Of a stretch of DNA of 64,000 nucleotides, positions 6,996 through 16,296 are shown one piece after another. This stretch comes from Lentzea albidocapillata subsp. violacea. Lineage in GTDB: Bacteria > Actinomycetota > Actinomycetes > Mycobacteriales > Pseudonocardiaceae. The translations under genes and the position numbers were made by a program. Below the pieces are notes generated by a model that was given only the letters and a program-made list of their open reading frames with translations, was not told the DNA's origin and did no database searches. The stretch lies in contig NZ_FNET01000022.1 of NCBI RefSeq assembly GCF_900100275.1, positions 1 to 64,000 on the forward strand, in the 5' to 3' direction. The first letter of the stretch is position 1; every line of letters starts with the position of its first letter.

Positions 6996-7979
6996 TCACT
7001 GTACGGCTTGCCAGACGGCGAAAGGGACGTCGATCTCGTCGCGGCTCAGGCCACCGTGCTCGTAGCGCACCGAAGGGTCCGGCACGGGGAACCGCGGCGA
7101 CGCGGCCACCGCGACGACCGGGCCGGTCTCGGGCTGCGGCAGACCGAGGTCGGTGGCGTGGTGGATGGTCGCCGTGTCGCCCAGAGCCGTTGCCACGCGG
7201 TCGAAAACGACCTCCAGGCGGTCGGGCTTCGGGTAGAGCCACCGCATGCGTCCCGCGCCGCCGGAGGGGATCACGCACTCCTCGCGCACGATCGCGTCCC
7301 AGGCCTCGGTGAGCTCCGGATCGGGATCGACGGGGACCATGCCGTGGTCGGAGTGCGCCACGACGGTCCAACCCTGTGCGGCCCAGCGGGAAGCGTGCGC
7401 GTCCAGGCGAAGCATGGCCTCGTACACCGACTCGTCGTAACCGTGGCGGTGCACGTGGTCGTCGATGTTGACGTACGTCCAGAGGAAACGGGCGTCCTTG
7501 AGCGCCTTGTCCAGATCGGCGACGACGTTGGCGACGAGCAGCGGCGGGTCCTCGGACTGCGCCACCAGTTTGTGCTTCGCGGGCGCGGGTATCCGAGTGC
7601 ACCCTCGAAGCAGCGCCTGCGCCCAGGTTCCTTCGAGGAGGTCGAGTTCGCGGGCGAGCACAGTCGCGCCGTGCCGTTCGAGCACGGTCGGCAGGGCCGG
7701 GATCGCGGGCATGCCGTTGATGGCGTGCACGAGCCCGGATCCGTTGCGGTACACCGATCCCGGCACCCGGTGGACGTCGGCGGGAACACCGGTCAGCGCC
7801 GTCAGCAACGCCGTCGCGGACGTCGGCGGCACCGTCGAGGACAGCGTGGAGACGGAGGCCGACAACCAGGACTGTTTGGCCACGTCCGACGAGAGACCGT
7901 CCACCGCCAGCACGATTACGCCGGAATGTGCCTTGCCGAGGGCGCGTTCGAGCCGGGAAGGTATCTCCGCCAGTGACAT
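6996..7979 (-). CDS. Alkaline phosphatase superfamily protein (nucleotide pyrophosphatase/phosphodiesterase-like)
   Basis: About 327 residues, cytoplasmic (no signal peptide). Metal-site motifs of the superfamily are present in order: VIVLAVDGLSSD near the N-terminus, a threonine/serine nucleophile region STVPPTSATALLTALTG, YVNIDDHVHRHG, VVAHSDHGMVPVD and a C-terminal YEHGGLSRDEI. These metalloenzymes hydrolyse phosphomono- or diesters. An in-frame start at 7997 would add six residues; neither candidate has a clear ribosome binding site, so a leaderless transcript is possible. It heads a two-gene operon with the acetyltransferase and is divergent from the Ppx gene. Confidence 0.8.
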   Translation of the reverse strand: MSLAEIPSRLERALGKAHSGVIVLAVDGLSSDVAKQSWLSASVSTLSSTVPPTSATALLTALTGVPADVHRVPGSVYRNGSGLVHAINGMPAIPALPTVLERHGATVLARELDLLEGTWAQALLRGCTRIPAPAKHKLVAQSEDPPLLVANVVADLDKALKDARFLWTYVNIDDHVHRHGYDESVYEAMLRLDAHASRWAAQGWTVVAHSDHGMVPVDPDPELTEAWDAIVREECVIPSGGAGRMRWLYPKPDRLEVVFDRVATALGDTATIHHATDLGLPQPETGPVVAVAASPRFPVPDPSVRYEHGGLSRDEIDVPFAVWQAVQ

Positions 7980-8088
7980 TCGGTGACTGTAACGCATCTC
8001 ATCGGGTCAAGATTGCTCGTTCGGGGCCTGAGGTCCGCAGAATGGCTGCCGATGAGGTAAAGAAGACTTGGTAGAAGGAAGGTGGCGG

Positions 8089-8973
8089 ATGGCGGTCGGA
8101 GTTCTGGACGTCGGGTGCTTCAGCGCGCACCTGGTGGTCGTGGAACGGGACCTGTTGCGTCCGCTGGTGTCCCACAAGGTCCGGCTGCGGCTGGACCGGG
8201 AGTTCGACGCGGACGGGGCCATCAGCCGCGACGGCGTCGACTCGCTCTGCGACGCCGTGCTCGCCGCCCGCAAGAAGGCGGGCGACGTCTCGTTCCTGCC
8301 CTTCGCCACGTCGTCCGTGCGTGACTCGGCGAACGTCGAGGAGGTCATCCGCAAGGTGGCCAGACGCACCGGCGTCGAGCTGAAGGTGTTGTCCGGCAAG
8401 GAAGAAGCGCGCCTCTCGTACGCGGCGGCCCGGCACTGGTTCGGCTGGAGCGCGGGTCCCATGGTCGTGCTGGACGTCGGCGGTGGCACCGTCGAACTCG
8501 CCGCGGGATCCGGCGCCGAGCCCGAACGCGCGGTGTCGTTGCCTTTGGGGGCAAGGACTTTGACGCGCACCGGCCTGACCGTCACGGAGATGCGCGTGGA
8601 GGTGGCGCAGCGCCTGGAGTCCGCGTTCCCGTGGGGTGAGAGCGCGCACGCGGTGGGGTGCTCCAAGGTGTTCGAACAGCTGGCCCGTCTCGCCGGCGCC
8701 CGCAACGGCACCTACGCGCCGCGCCAGTTGCGGCTCAAGGACCTGGAGAAGTGGATTCCGCGCCTCGCGAAGCTCTCGGTACGCGAGCGCGCGGCTCTGC
8801 CGGGGATCTCGCGCCACCGGGCCCAGCAGTCGCTGGCGGGCGCGGTGGTCGCGGAGGGCTTGATGAAGGTCTCGGGCCACGACGTCGTGGACATCTCCCC
8901 GTGGTCCACCAAGGAAGGCCTGCTGCTCGCCCTGGTGGAACGCTCCCGGGCGCTGAGCTCGTCAGCCGCGTAG
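8089..8973 (+). CDS. Ppx/GppA-family phosphatase
   Basis: A 294-residue ASKHA-fold protein of the short actinobacterial Ppx type. Motifs include AVGVLDVGCFSAHLVVVE (phosphate 1), FLPFATSSVRDSANVEEV, VLSGKEEARLSYAAA and the phosphate 2 loop VVLDVGGGTVELAAGSG. Family members hydrolyse polyphosphate or (p)ppGpp; some short Ppx proteins lack strong activity, so the substrate is uncertain. AAGGAAGG precedes the ATG at 8089. The gene overlaps the convergent STAS gene by 12 bp. It lies at the edge of a cluster of stress-signalling genes. Confidence 0.88.
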   Translation: MAVGVLDVGCFSAHLVVVERDLLRPLVSHKVRLRLDREFDADGAISRDGVDSLCDAVLAARKKAGDVSFLPFATSSVRDSANVEEVIRKVARRTGVELKVLSGKEEARLSYAAARHWFGWSAGPMVVLDVGGGTVELAAGSGAEPERAVSLPLGARTLTRTGLTVTEMRVEVAQRLESAFPWGESAHAVGCSKVFEQLARLAGARNGTYAPRQLRLKDLEKWIPRLAKLSVRERAALPGISRHRAQQSLAGAVVAEGLMKVSGHDVVDISPWSTKEGLLLALVERSRALSSSAA

Positions 8974-9309
8974 AGCGGCGACAGCGTCGTCGATGTCGGT
9001 GAACAGCAGCAACACCTGGTCGACGGCCGTCATCTCCAGCGGACGCAGCACGACTCTGCTGTCGCTGACGACGCCGAACCTGACGCCGAGCTCGTCCGCC
9101 TGGTGCTGGGCCTGCACCAGCGTGCGGATGCCCTCGGAGCCGAAGAAGCGCACTTCCCGCAGGTCGAGGACCAACGCGGGCGGCTTGCGGTCGAGCAGTT
9201 CGGCGAGCCTGCTGGTCACCGGTGCCGACGACGTCATGTCGATCTCGCCGGTGAGAGCGACGATCGGAATGGACTGGACGTAGGTGGTTCTCTGCCGAAG
9301 CTGGTTCAT
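8962..9309 (-). CDS. STAS-domain anti-sigma factor antagonist
   Basis: A 115-residue single STAS domain (MNQLRQRTTY...AVAALRG). Core elements are VALTGEIDM, PALVLDLREVRFFGSEGI with a serine in the usual phosphorylation loop, and a C-terminal helix after VVLRPLEMTAV. The start at 9309 is chosen because GGGAG lies 5 nt upstream; a longer frame to 9384 has no such site. Proteins of this type bind an RsbW-like kinase when dephosphorylated and so free a sigma factor. Candidate partners in the window are the ATP-binding proteins at 278 and 9633. Confidence 0.9.
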   Translation of the reverse strand: MNQLRQRTTYVQSIPIVALTGEIDMTSSAPVTSRLAELLDRKPPALVLDLREVRFFGSEGIRTLVQAQHQADELGVRFGVVSDSRVVLRPLEMTAVDQVLLLFTDIDDAVAALRG

Positions 9310-9380
9310 AGGACTCCCGTCCGCACCGACCGTACGCGCCATCGCCGGACGCTCACAACCGCGGACGTCCGTCCGCGCGG

Positions 9381-9611
9381 TCACACGAGCAGGAAAGCCT
9401 GGGTCAGGAGCATCGCCGCGACGAGCACGGCCAGCAGGAGGATCAGCGCGATCACAATGCGCGTGGTGGTCGCCTTGGGCGGTGCCGGTTCGTGGTGGGA
9501 CAGACCCGAGGTCTGCCCGGACTCCGGCGGGGTGTCTCCCGGCCGCACCCCGCCGCCGGGCTCCAGGCCGGGCGTGCGCTGCGGGTCGGGATCAGGCGGT
9601 GTGGCGGTCAT
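9381..9611 (-). CDS. Small membrane protein, DUF6480-like
   Basis: A 76-residue protein. The N-terminal half is Pro/Gly-rich with the family-like segment PQRTPGLEPGGGVRPGDTPP and SGLSHHEPAPP. A single C-terminal transmembrane helix spans about residues 50-75 (IVIALILLLAVLVAAMLLTQ). Proteins of this form are common in actinomycetes and of unknown function. It lies between the STAS gene and the RsbW-like gene on the same strand, 21 bp from the latter. Confidence 0.75.
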   Translation of the reverse strand: MTATPPDPDPQRTPGLEPGGGVRPGDTPPESGQTSGLSHHEPAPPKATTTRIVIALILLLAVLVAAMLLTQAFLLV

Positions 9612-9632
9612 ACCGGGACAGGTACCCCGTTT

Positions 9633-10028
9633 TCAGGCTTCCAGCTGCGCCCAGACGACTTTGCCGCCGCTTTGCGGCGTGGTTCCCCAGTTGACGCTCA
9701 GCGCCCGCACGAGCTGCATGCCACGCCCGCGTGGGCTGCTGGGATCGACCGGTCTGAGCTGGGGGAGCTCCGACGACTCGTCGTGCACCTCGACGAGCAT
9801 GCCGCCCGCCTTCCGGCTCACCGTGAGTGTGATCGGTCCCTCACCGTGGTCGATGCCGTTGGACACGAGCTCGGTCACGACGAGCTGCGCGTCGTCGACC
9901 AGGTCCTCGGACAGCCCCCACGACGCCGCGGCCTCGCGCACCACCTGACGTGCGCGAGCGCAGGAACCGCCCTCGGCGGTCAGGATCACCCGCACCTCTG
10001 CCAGTGGGTCGTTCAACACAGGACGCAT
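9633..10028 (-). CDS. RsbW-like ATP-binding anti-sigma regulatory kinase
   Basis: A 131-residue GHKL ATPase (HATPase_c_2). The N-box reads QLVVTELVSNGIDHG, the G1 region is MLVEVHDESSELPQLR and the G2 loop is SPRGRGMQLVRALS. These are the standard features of the small serine kinases and anti-sigma factors found in large numbers in actinomycetes. It is divergent from a STAS gene at 10146, with 117 bp between the starts, and forms a plausible partner-switching pair with it. No sigma factor gene is adjacent. Confidence 0.9.
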   Translation of the reverse strand: MRPVLNDPLAEVRVILTAEGGSCARARQVVREAAASWGLSEDLVDDAQLVVTELVSNGIDHGEGPITLTVSRKAGGMLVEVHDESSELPQLRPVDPSSPRGRGMQLVRALSVNWGTTPQSGGKVVWAQLEA

Positions 10029-10145
10029 CGTCGCACATCCGGCGCGTCGTCCGGATCTTTCAGCCCCCCGGTGGTCGCATGGTCGGACGTCGTGCTGCAC
10101 GATTTGGGTCGCACGAGTCGGGCGTGGCGAAGGGAAACGGCGACG

Positions 10146-10493
10146 ATGGAGCTCAACGTCGGCAGCGAGGTCCAGCGGGGATGGCGAGTGCTCGCCGTCG
10201 CCGGTGAGCTGGACATCGACACCGTCCCCCTGTTGTCGGCCCGGCTCGACGAGGACGTGACCGGGGCGCACGCGGTGCTCGACCTGGCCGGACTCGCGTT
10301 CATGGACTCGACCGGGCTGGCGCTGGTGCTGGACTGGCACCGCCGGCTGGCCGAGGCCGGCGGGCAGCTGCGGATCGCCGCTGCTCAGGCGCCGGTCCGG
10401 CGGTTGTTCGAGCTGGCCGACGTGGCCGAGGTGCTGAGCCTGCACGAGTCGGTGGACGCGGCCGTGCAGGAGGCGGTGGACTCGGCTCACTGA
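10146..10493 (+). CDS. STAS-domain anti-sigma factor antagonist
   Basis: A 115-residue single STAS domain. The core is VLAVAGELDIDTVPLL followed by AVLDLAGLAFMDSTGLAL, where the serine of MDSTG is the canonical phosphorylation site, and a tail with VRRLFELADVAEVL. GAAGGGA upstream of ATG 10146 acts as ribosome binding site. It is divergent from the RsbW-like kinase at 9633 and convergent with the large hybrid kinase, so it sits inside the signalling cluster. The match to the canonical loop is better than in the STAS protein at 8962. Confidence 0.92.
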   Translation: MELNVGSEVQRGWRVLAVAGELDIDTVPLLSARLDEDVTGAHAVLDLAGLAFMDSTGLALVLDWHRRLAEAGGQLRIAAAQAPVRRLFELADVAEVLSLHESVDAAVQEAVDSAH

Positions 10494-10502
10494 CGGCCGG
10501 TG

Positions 10503-10546
10503 CGCGCGGAAGGGCGGCCGGTCTCCGGCTGCGCCCCGTCCGCGCG
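10503..10546. terminator. Imperfect hairpin between convergent genes
   Basis: CGCGCGGA (10503-10510) pairs with TCCGCGCG (10539-10546), with further GGGCG/CGCCC and GCCGG/CCGGC pairing inside. It lies between the STAS stop (10493) and the hybrid kinase stop (10557). Confidence 0.5.
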
Positions 10547-10556
10547 GGTAGGGCCC

Positions 10557-13500
10557 TCAGGCTTCCGCCGACACGCCCAGGTAGTAGGCGATCAGGCGGA
10601 TGAGGTGCTCGGTGTCCACCGGTTTGGTGACGTAGTCGGTGGCGCCCGAGGCCAGGGACTTCTCGCGGTCGCCCTTCATGGCCTTGGCCGTGACGGCGAT
10701 GACCGGAAGGTCGGCGTAGCGCTCCATCGCGCGGATCGCCGAGATCGTGGCGTTGCCGTCCAGCTCGGGCATCATGATGTCCATCAGGACGATGGCCACG
10801 TCGTCGTACTGTTCGAGGGCCCGCACGCCCGTGATGCCGTTGTCGGCGAAGATCGCCTCCAGGCCCACCAGCTCGAGCACGCTCGTGAGCGCGAAGACGT
10901 TGCGCAGGTCGTCGTCCACCACGAGGACCTTCTCGCCGTGGAAGCGGATCGAGCCCGAGGCGGCCAGCACCGGCGCCGGGGCGACGATCGGGGTCGGTTC
11001 CGGCAGGACGATCGTGTCCGGGGCGACCTTGCCCAGCGGGAGGCACAGGGTGAACGTCGAGCCGATGCCCGGCTCCGAGCGGACCCGTAGCGCGCCGTTG
11101 AGCAGTTGTGCCAGCTCACGGCTGATGGACAGGCCCAGGCCCGTGCCGCCGTACTTGCGGGACGTGGTGCCGTCCGCCTGCTGGAAGGCCTCGAAGATGA
11201 CGGCGAGCTTCTCGGCCGGGATGCCGATGCCGGTGTCGTGCACGTCGAACGCCACCGTGGACGGGTCGTCCATGCGCACGTGCAGGCGGATGCCACCGTC
11301 ATGGGTGAACTTCACCGCGTTCGAGAGCAGGTTCCTGAGGATCTGCTGGAGGCGGTGTTCGTCGGTGTGCAGGGTCTCCGGGACGTTCGGGTCCACGCGC
11401 ACGGAGAACTCGAGGTTCTTCTCGGCCGTCAGCGGCAGGCACAACGTCTCGACGTAGCGGACGAGCTCCTCCAGGCGGACCGGGTCCTCGTGCAGCGTCA
11501 TGTGGCCCGCCTCGACCTTGGTGAGGTCGAGGATGTCGTTGATGAGCTGCAGCAGGTCCGAGCCGGACGAGTGGATCGTGCGGGCGAACTCGACCTGCTT
11601 GGGGTTGAGGTTGCCGTCGAGGTTGTCGGCGAGCAGCTTGGCCAGGATCAGCAGCGAGTTCAGCGGCGTCCGGAGCTCGTGCGACATGTTGGCCATGAAC
11701 TCGGACTTGTACTTCGAGGCCGTCTGGAGCTGGCGCGCGCGGTCCTCCAGTTCCTCGGAACCGGCCCTGAGCTCGGTCGTGAGGCGCTGGGACTCGACCA
11801 GCAGCGCGTCGGTGCGGGAGTTGGCCAGCAGCGTGTTCACGTTGACGCCGATGGCCTCCTTGAGCTGGTCCAGGAGGTCGAGGTGGACGTCGGAGAACTC
11901 GTTGAGGGACGCCAGCTCGATCACGCCGAGGGTCTCGCCCTGGAACAGGACAGGCAGGATCACCAGGTTCACCGGGGCCGACTCGCCCAGCGCCGAGGAG
12001 ACGGTCAGGTACCCGCCGGGGACCTGGGTGACCAGGATCGTCTTCTTCTCCAGGGCCGACTGGCCCACCAGCGACTCGCCCATGGCCACGCGGGTGGTAC
12101 GGGCGGCGTCCAGGCGGAAGCCGTAGGTGGCGGTCAGCTCCAGGCTCTGCTTGGAGTCGTCCTCCTCGATCTGGAAGAACGCGCCGTGGTGGGCGCTGAC
12201 CAGCGGCGTCAGCTCGCTCATGATCAACGAGGCCAGCGCGCGCAGGTCGCGGTGGCCCTGCATCAGGCCGGACAGGCGTGCCAGGTTGGTCTTGAGCCAG
12301 TACTGCTCGCGGTTGGCGCGCGTGGTCTCTTTCAGGTTCGCGATCATCTGGTTGACGTTGTCCTTGAGCTCCGCGAGCTCGCCGGACGCGTCGACGGTGA
12401 TCTGCCTGGTCAGGTCGCCCGCGGTCACGGCGGTGGCGACGGCGGCGATGGCGCGGACCTGGGTGGTCAGGTTCGACGCGAGCTGGTTGACGTTGTCGGT
12501 CAGCTTCGACCAGGTGCCGGCCACGCCGTCGACCTCGGCCTGACCACCGAGCTTGCCCTCGGTGCCGACCTCACGGGCGACGCGGGTGACCTCGTCGGCG
12601 AACGAGCTGAGTTGGTCGACCATCGTGTTGATGGTGGTCTTGAGCTCCAGGATCTCGCCGCGTGCCGAGACGTCGATCTTCTTCGTCAGGTCGCCCTGGG
12701 CCACGGCGGTGGTGACCTGGGCGATGTTGCGGACCTGGTTGGTCAGGTTGTCCGCCATGAAGTTCACCGAGTCGGTGAGGTCCTTCCACGTGCCGGCGAC
12801 GCCGGACACGCGGGCCTGGCCGCCCAGGATGCCCTCGGTGCCGACCTCACGGGCGACCCGGGTGACCTCGTCACCGAACGCGCGGAGCGTGTCGACCATG
12901 CCGTTCAGGGTCTCGGCGAGGGCCGCGACCTCGCCCTTGGCCTCGACGGTGATCTTCTTCGAGAGGTCGCCGGTGGCGACGGCGGTGGCGACGGCGGCGA
13001 TGTTGCGGACCTGGTTGGTCAGGTTGTCCGCCATCAGGTTGACGTTGTCGGTCAGGTCCTTCCAGGTGCCGGCGACGCCCTGCACACGGGCCTGACCGCC
13101 CAGCCGGCCGTCGGTGCCGACCTCGCGGGCGACGCGGGTGACCTCCTCGGCGAACGAGCTGAGCTGGTCGACCATCACGTTCAGCGTGGACTTGAGCTCC
13201 AGGATCTCGCCACGCGCGTCGACGGTGATCTTCTGCGACAGGTCGCCGTTCGCGACGGCCGTGGCGACGTGCGCGATGTTGCGGACCTGGTTGGTCAGGT
13301 TGTTCGCCATGAAGTTGACGTTGTCGGTCAGGTCGCGCCAGGTGCCCGCGACGCCGGGCACCTGCGCCTGACCGCCGAGGCGGCCCTCGGTGCCGACCTC
13401 GCGGGCCACGCGGGTGGCCTCGTCGGCGAACGAGGAGAGCTGGTCGACCATCGTGTTGATCGTGGTCTTGAGCTCGAGGATCTCGCCGCGGGCGTCAGCG

Positions 13501-14702
13501 GTGATCTTCTGCGTCAGGTCGCCGCGCGCGATGGCGGTGGTCACCGAGGCGATGTTGCGGACCTGGGTCGTCAGGTTGTTCGCCATGACGTTCACCGACT
13601 CGGTCAGGTCACGCCAGGTGCCGGCGACACCGGGCACCTGCGCCTGACCGCCCAGGCGGCCGTCCGAACCGACCTCGCGGGCGACACGCGTGACCTCGTC
13701 GGCGAACGAGGAGAGCTGGTCGACCATCGTGTTGATCGTGGACTTGAGCTCCAGGATCTCGCCACGCGCGTCGACGGTGATCTTCTGGGTCAGGTCGCCG
13801 AGCGCCACCGCGGTCGTGACCTGGGCGATGTTGCGGACCTGGGTCGTCAGGTTGTCCGCCATGAAGTTCACGTTGTCGGTCAGGTCGCGCCAGGTGCCGG
13901 CGACGCCGGGCACCTTCGCCTGGCCACCGAGCTTGCCGTCCGTGCCGACCTCGCGCGCGACGCGCGTGACCTCGTCCGCGAACGACGACAGCTGGTCGAC
14001 CATCGTGTTCAGCGTGTTCTTCAGCTCCAGCATCTCGCCGGAGACGTCTACCGTGATCTTCTGGGTCAGGTCGCCGGTGGCCACGGCCGTCGCGACCTGG
14101 GCGATGTTGCGGACCTGGTTGGTCAGGTTGTTCGCCATCGAGTTGACGTTGTCGGTCAGGTCGCGCCAGGTGCCCGCGACGCCGGGCACCTTCGCCTGAC
14201 CGCCCAGGCGGCCGTCCGTGCCGACCTCGCGCGCGACGCGGGTGACCTCGTCGGCGAACGACGACAGCTGGTCGACCAGGCCGTTCACCGTCGAACCGAG
14301 CGTCGCGAACTCGCCGCGCAGCGTCTGGTCCGACATGCGCTTGGTCAGGTCGCCCTCGGCGACGGCGGCGAGCACCCGGCTCAGCTCCGTCGTCGGCCGC
14401 ATCAGGTCCTCGACCAGGCCGTTCACCGAGTCCGCGATCAGCGACCAGCCACCGGCGGTGCCCGCGGGCGCCACCCGCTCGGTCAGCCGGCCCTCCTGGC
14501 CCACCGCCTGGCGGACCCGGCCGAGCTCACCGGCGAGCCACTGGTTGCGTTCGGCGATCTCGTTGAAAACGTCCGCGAGCGCTGACACAGGTCCGTTCCC
14601 CGGCACGACGAGCCTGCGGCGGAAGTTGCCGTCACGCAGGTCTCTCATGGCGGAGAGGACCCGTTCGAGGGTCGCGTCCGTCTCTTCGTTGGCCGTGGTC
14701 AC
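10557..14702 (-). CDS. Giant soluble hybrid histidine kinase with tandem HAMP repeats
   Basis: 1381 residues without visible membrane segments. Order: a short N-terminal helical and HAMP-like region (1-152), seven consecutive 92-residue HAMP-type repeats (about 153-796), each with [14 protein letters not shown] and GDL motifs, a GAF domain (about 830-970), HisKA with His1008 ([11 protein letters not shown]), HATPase_c (N-box [31 protein letters not shown]) and a C-terminal receiver with Asp1308 ([13 protein letters not shown]). GTG 14702 is chosen because GGAGG lies 6 nt upstream. Similar proteins occur in streptomycetes and relatives. It faces the SpoIIE phosphatase gene divergently, and a shared pathway is likely but inferred. 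Confidence 0.93.
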   Translation of the reverse strand: MTTANEETDATLERVLSAMRDLRDGNFRRRLVVPGNGPVSALADVFNEIAERNQWLAGELGRVRQAVGQEGRLTERVAPAGTAGGWSLIADSVNGLVEDLMRPTTELSRVLAAVAEGDLTKRMSDQTLRGEFATLGSTVNGLVDQLSSFADEVTRVAREVGTDGRLGGQAKVPGVAGTWRDLTDNVNSMANNLTNQVRNIAQVATAVATGDLTQKITVDVSGEMLELKNTLNTMVDQLSSFADEVTRVAREVGTDGKLGGQAKVPGVAGTWRDLTDNVNFMADNLTTQVRNIAQVTTAVALGDLTQKITVDARGEILELKSTINTMVDQLSSFADEVTRVAREVGSDGRLGGQAQVPGVAGTWRDLTESVNVMANNLTTQVRNIASVTTAIARGDLTQKITADARGEILELKTTINTMVDQLSSFADEATRVAREVGTEGRLGGQAQVPGVAGTWRDLTDNVNFMANNLTNQVRNIAHVATAVANGDLSQKITVDARGEILELKSTLNVMVDQLSSFAEEVTRVAREVGTDGRLGGQARVQGVAGTWKDLTDNVNLMADNLTNQVRNIAAVATAVATGDLSKKITVEAKGEVAALAETLNGMVDTLRAFGDEVTRVAREVGTEGILGGQARVSGVAGTWKDLTDSVNFMADNLTNQVRNIAQVTTAVAQGDLTKKIDVSARGEILELKTTINTMVDQLSSFADEVTRVAREVGTEGKLGGQAEVDGVAGTWSKLTDNVNQLASNLTTQVRAIAAVATAVTAGDLTRQITVDASGELAELKDNVNQMIANLKETTRANREQYWLKTNLARLSGLMQGHRDLRALASLIMSELTPLVSAHHGAFFQIEEDDSKQSLELTATYGFRLDAARTTRVAMGESLVGQSALEKKTILVTQVPGGYLTVSSALGESAPVNLVILPVLFQGETLGVIELASLNEFSDVHLDLLDQLKEAIGVNVNTLLANSRTDALLVESQRLTTELRAGSEELEDRARQLQTASKYKSEFMANMSHELRTPLNSLLILAKLLADNLDGNLNPKQVEFARTIHSSGSDLLQLINDILDLTKVEAGHMTLHEDPVRLEELVRYVETLCLPLTAEKNLEFSVRVDPNVPETLHTDEHRLQQILRNLLSNAVKFTHDGGIRLHVRMDDPSTVAFDVHDTGIGIPAEKLAVIFEAFQQADGTTSRKYGGTGLGLSISRELAQLLNGALRVRSEPGIGSTFTLCLPLGKVAPDTIVLPEPTPIVAPAPVLAASGSIRFHGEKVLVVDDDLRNVFALTSVLELVGLEAIFADNGITGVRALEQYDDVAIVLMDIMMPELDGNATISAIRAMERYADLPVIAVTAKAMKGDREKSLASGATDYVTKPVDTEHLIRLIAYYLGVSAEA
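12315..14246 (-). repeat. Seven tandem 276 bp coding repeats (HAMP units)
   Basis: Each unit encodes 92 residues and units differ at few positions (for example [77 protein letters not shown]). The even period and high DNA similarity make the array a likely site of copy-number change and of assembly error. Confidence 0.9.
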
Positions 14703-14807
14703 TCCAAGCCTCCGTGCCTCGGTGGTCACAGCCAAGACTGCCACGTTAGGTTGGGAGCGAGGTAACTTGAAGCCGCGATGCACGCAAACGACCCGCAGGA
14801 GGCCGTG

Positions 14808-14843
14808 ATGACCCGGCCGTCTGTGCAGGACAAGAGCGGATGA
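14808..14843 (+). CDS. Possible 11-codon leader ORF coupled to the SpoIIE gene
   Basis: ATG 14808 follows AGGAGG (14797-14802) by 5 nt, the best ribosome binding site in the region. It opens a short frame (MTRPSVQDKSG) whose TGA overlaps the ATG of the phosphatase gene (ATGA at 14840-14843). The frame extends in phase up to ATG 14778. The phosphatase ATG itself has only a weak site, so its translation may depend on reinitiation. Expression of this peptide is unproven. Confidence 0.4.
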   Translation: MTRPSVQDKSG

Positions 14844-16225
14844 GCAGCGTCGTGGGCATCGACCTCGACGGCTGGCAGCGCCTGGTGGACGGGCTGCACG
14901 AGGCCGTCTTCGTCGTGGACCCGGCCGGAGTGGTGCGCGTGCGCAACGCCGCGGCCGCCGACAGGTTTCCCCGGCTCGGCCTCGGCGCGCGGTTCGACGT
15001 GCACGTCGCGGGCCGCCGGCACGACCTCGGCGACGGCTGGAGTGCTTGGTACTTCACGGACTCCACGCTCGACCACGCGCATCTGCGGTTCGCCGGCGGC
15101 GGGTCGCGCGAACTGACCCTGAAGACGATCGTGCAGCTCGCGGCGGAACTGCTGGGCGAGCACTGCGTCGCCGTCGTGCCCGCCACCCGTGACAGGCTGG
15201 AGTGGTGGCGTTGTGATGGCGGCGAGCCCACGGTCACGCGCACACCTCGCCGTGCCACGGAGATCTCCGAGGTGCTGACCGGCACGTCCAGCCTGCTCAG
15301 GATCACCTCTTTGGGTGAAGGCAGCTGGGGCGTGCCGGAGGACTTCGGCTGTGCGCTGGCCGTGCCGCTCGGTGTCGGCGGCGCGCTGGTCGTGGTCCGC
15401 AAGGGCGACTTCGCGCCGAACGACGTGGAACGGATCCGGCTGTTCGGCAAGCACGCCGCCGTGGCGCTGGAGTCGTCGTCGAAGCTGACGGAGCAGCAGC
15501 GGACGATCGAGGTGCTGCGGTCGGCGCTGCTGCCGTTGCCACTGCCCGAGGTGCACGGCGTGACGCTGGCCTCGGTGTTCATCCCCGCCCACCAGCGCGC
15601 GCTCGTCGGCGGCGACTTCTACGACGTCCACCCGCGCACCGATGGCTCGGCGACGTTCGTGCTGGGCGACGTCTGCGGGCACGGCCTGGAAGCGGCGGTC
15701 CACAGTGGACGCGTCCGGCAGTCGCTGCAGGCGCTCTCCCTGGTCGAGACGAACCCGGTGCGGCTGCTGCACCTGCTGAACACCTCGTTGCGCGCCACCG
15801 GCTCCAAGCTCTTCACCACGCTCGTCGTCGGGGAACTGGTGCCACTGGCAAACGGCGGAGCGCGGCTGTCCCTCGCGTCCGGTGGCCATCCCGCGCCGCT
15901 GGTGCTGCGGGCGGACGGCAGCGTGGACGAGGTGAGTGCCACGGGGGCGATCGTCGGAATCCTGGCGGACGTCCGGTTCTCCGGCGAGCAGGTCACGCTG
16001 GCGCCGGGCGACACGCTGGTGCTGTACAGCGACGGCTTCACCGAGGCCCGCGCGCACACGAACCGCACGGAGTTGTTCGGCGAGCAGCGTCTGCAGGCGG
16101 TGCTGAAGGAGTGCAAGGGCCTGTCGGCGGAGGAGATCGCGCGGCACTGCGAGGAGGCCGTGCTGAAGTGGCTGGACCGGGACGACCACGACGACCTGGC
16201 CCTGCTGGCCGTCCAGGCCGTGTGA
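14840..16225 (+). CDS. SpoIIE-type PP2C phosphatase with PAS and GAF regions
   Basis: 461 residues. A PAS-like N-terminus (GLHEAVFVVDPAGVVRVRNA), a GAF domain (about 90-215, with ALAVPLGVGGALVVVRKGDF) and a C-terminal PP2C/SpoIIE domain. Metal-binding motifs are VGGDFYDVHP, LGDVCGHGLEAAVHS, LASGGHPAPL, LYSDGFTEA and DDHDDLALLAV. Such phosphatases dephosphorylate STAS antagonists and so start sigma factor release. The window holds two STAS proteins that could be substrates. It is divergent from the large hybrid kinase and overlaps a short upstream ORF by ATGA. Confidence 0.93.
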   Translation: MSSVVGIDLDGWQRLVDGLHEAVFVVDPAGVVRVRNAAAADRFPRLGLGARFDVHVAGRRHDLGDGWSAWYFTDSTLDHAHLRFAGGGSRELTLKTIVQLAAELLGEHCVAVVPATRDRLEWWRCDGGEPTVTRTPRRATEISEVLTGTSSLLRITSLGEGSWGVPEDFGCALAVPLGVGGALVVVRKGDFAPNDVERIRLFGKHAAVALESSSKLTEQQRTIEVLRSALLPLPLPEVHGVTLASVFIPAHQRALVGGDFYDVHPRTDGSATFVLGDVCGHGLEAAVHSGRVRQSLQALSLVETNPVRLLHLLNTSLRATGSKLFTTLVVGELVPLANGGARLSLASGGHPAPLVLRADGSVDEVSATGAIVGILADVRFSGEQVTLAPGDTLVLYSDGFTEARAHTNRTELFGEQRLQAVLKECKGLSAEEIARHCEEAVLKWLDRDDHDDLALLAVQAV

Positions 16226-16296
16226 GTGAAGTTCCCGGTACAAGGGTTCATTCTCCGTTCGTTTCCCTGGACAGCTTGACCGGTTGAGATCGGCGC

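Noticed and set aside
12315-14246. Regular repeat array that could suggest CRISPR or a minisatellite
   Set aside because: The 276 bp period is in frame, has no spacers and encodes a HAMP-type repeat protein.
11106-14585. Long open frame (over 1100 codons) on the plus strand
   Set aside because: It is antisense to the HAMP-repeat kinase; its repeated composition mirrors the seven coding repeats, and it has no recognisable domain or ribosome site.
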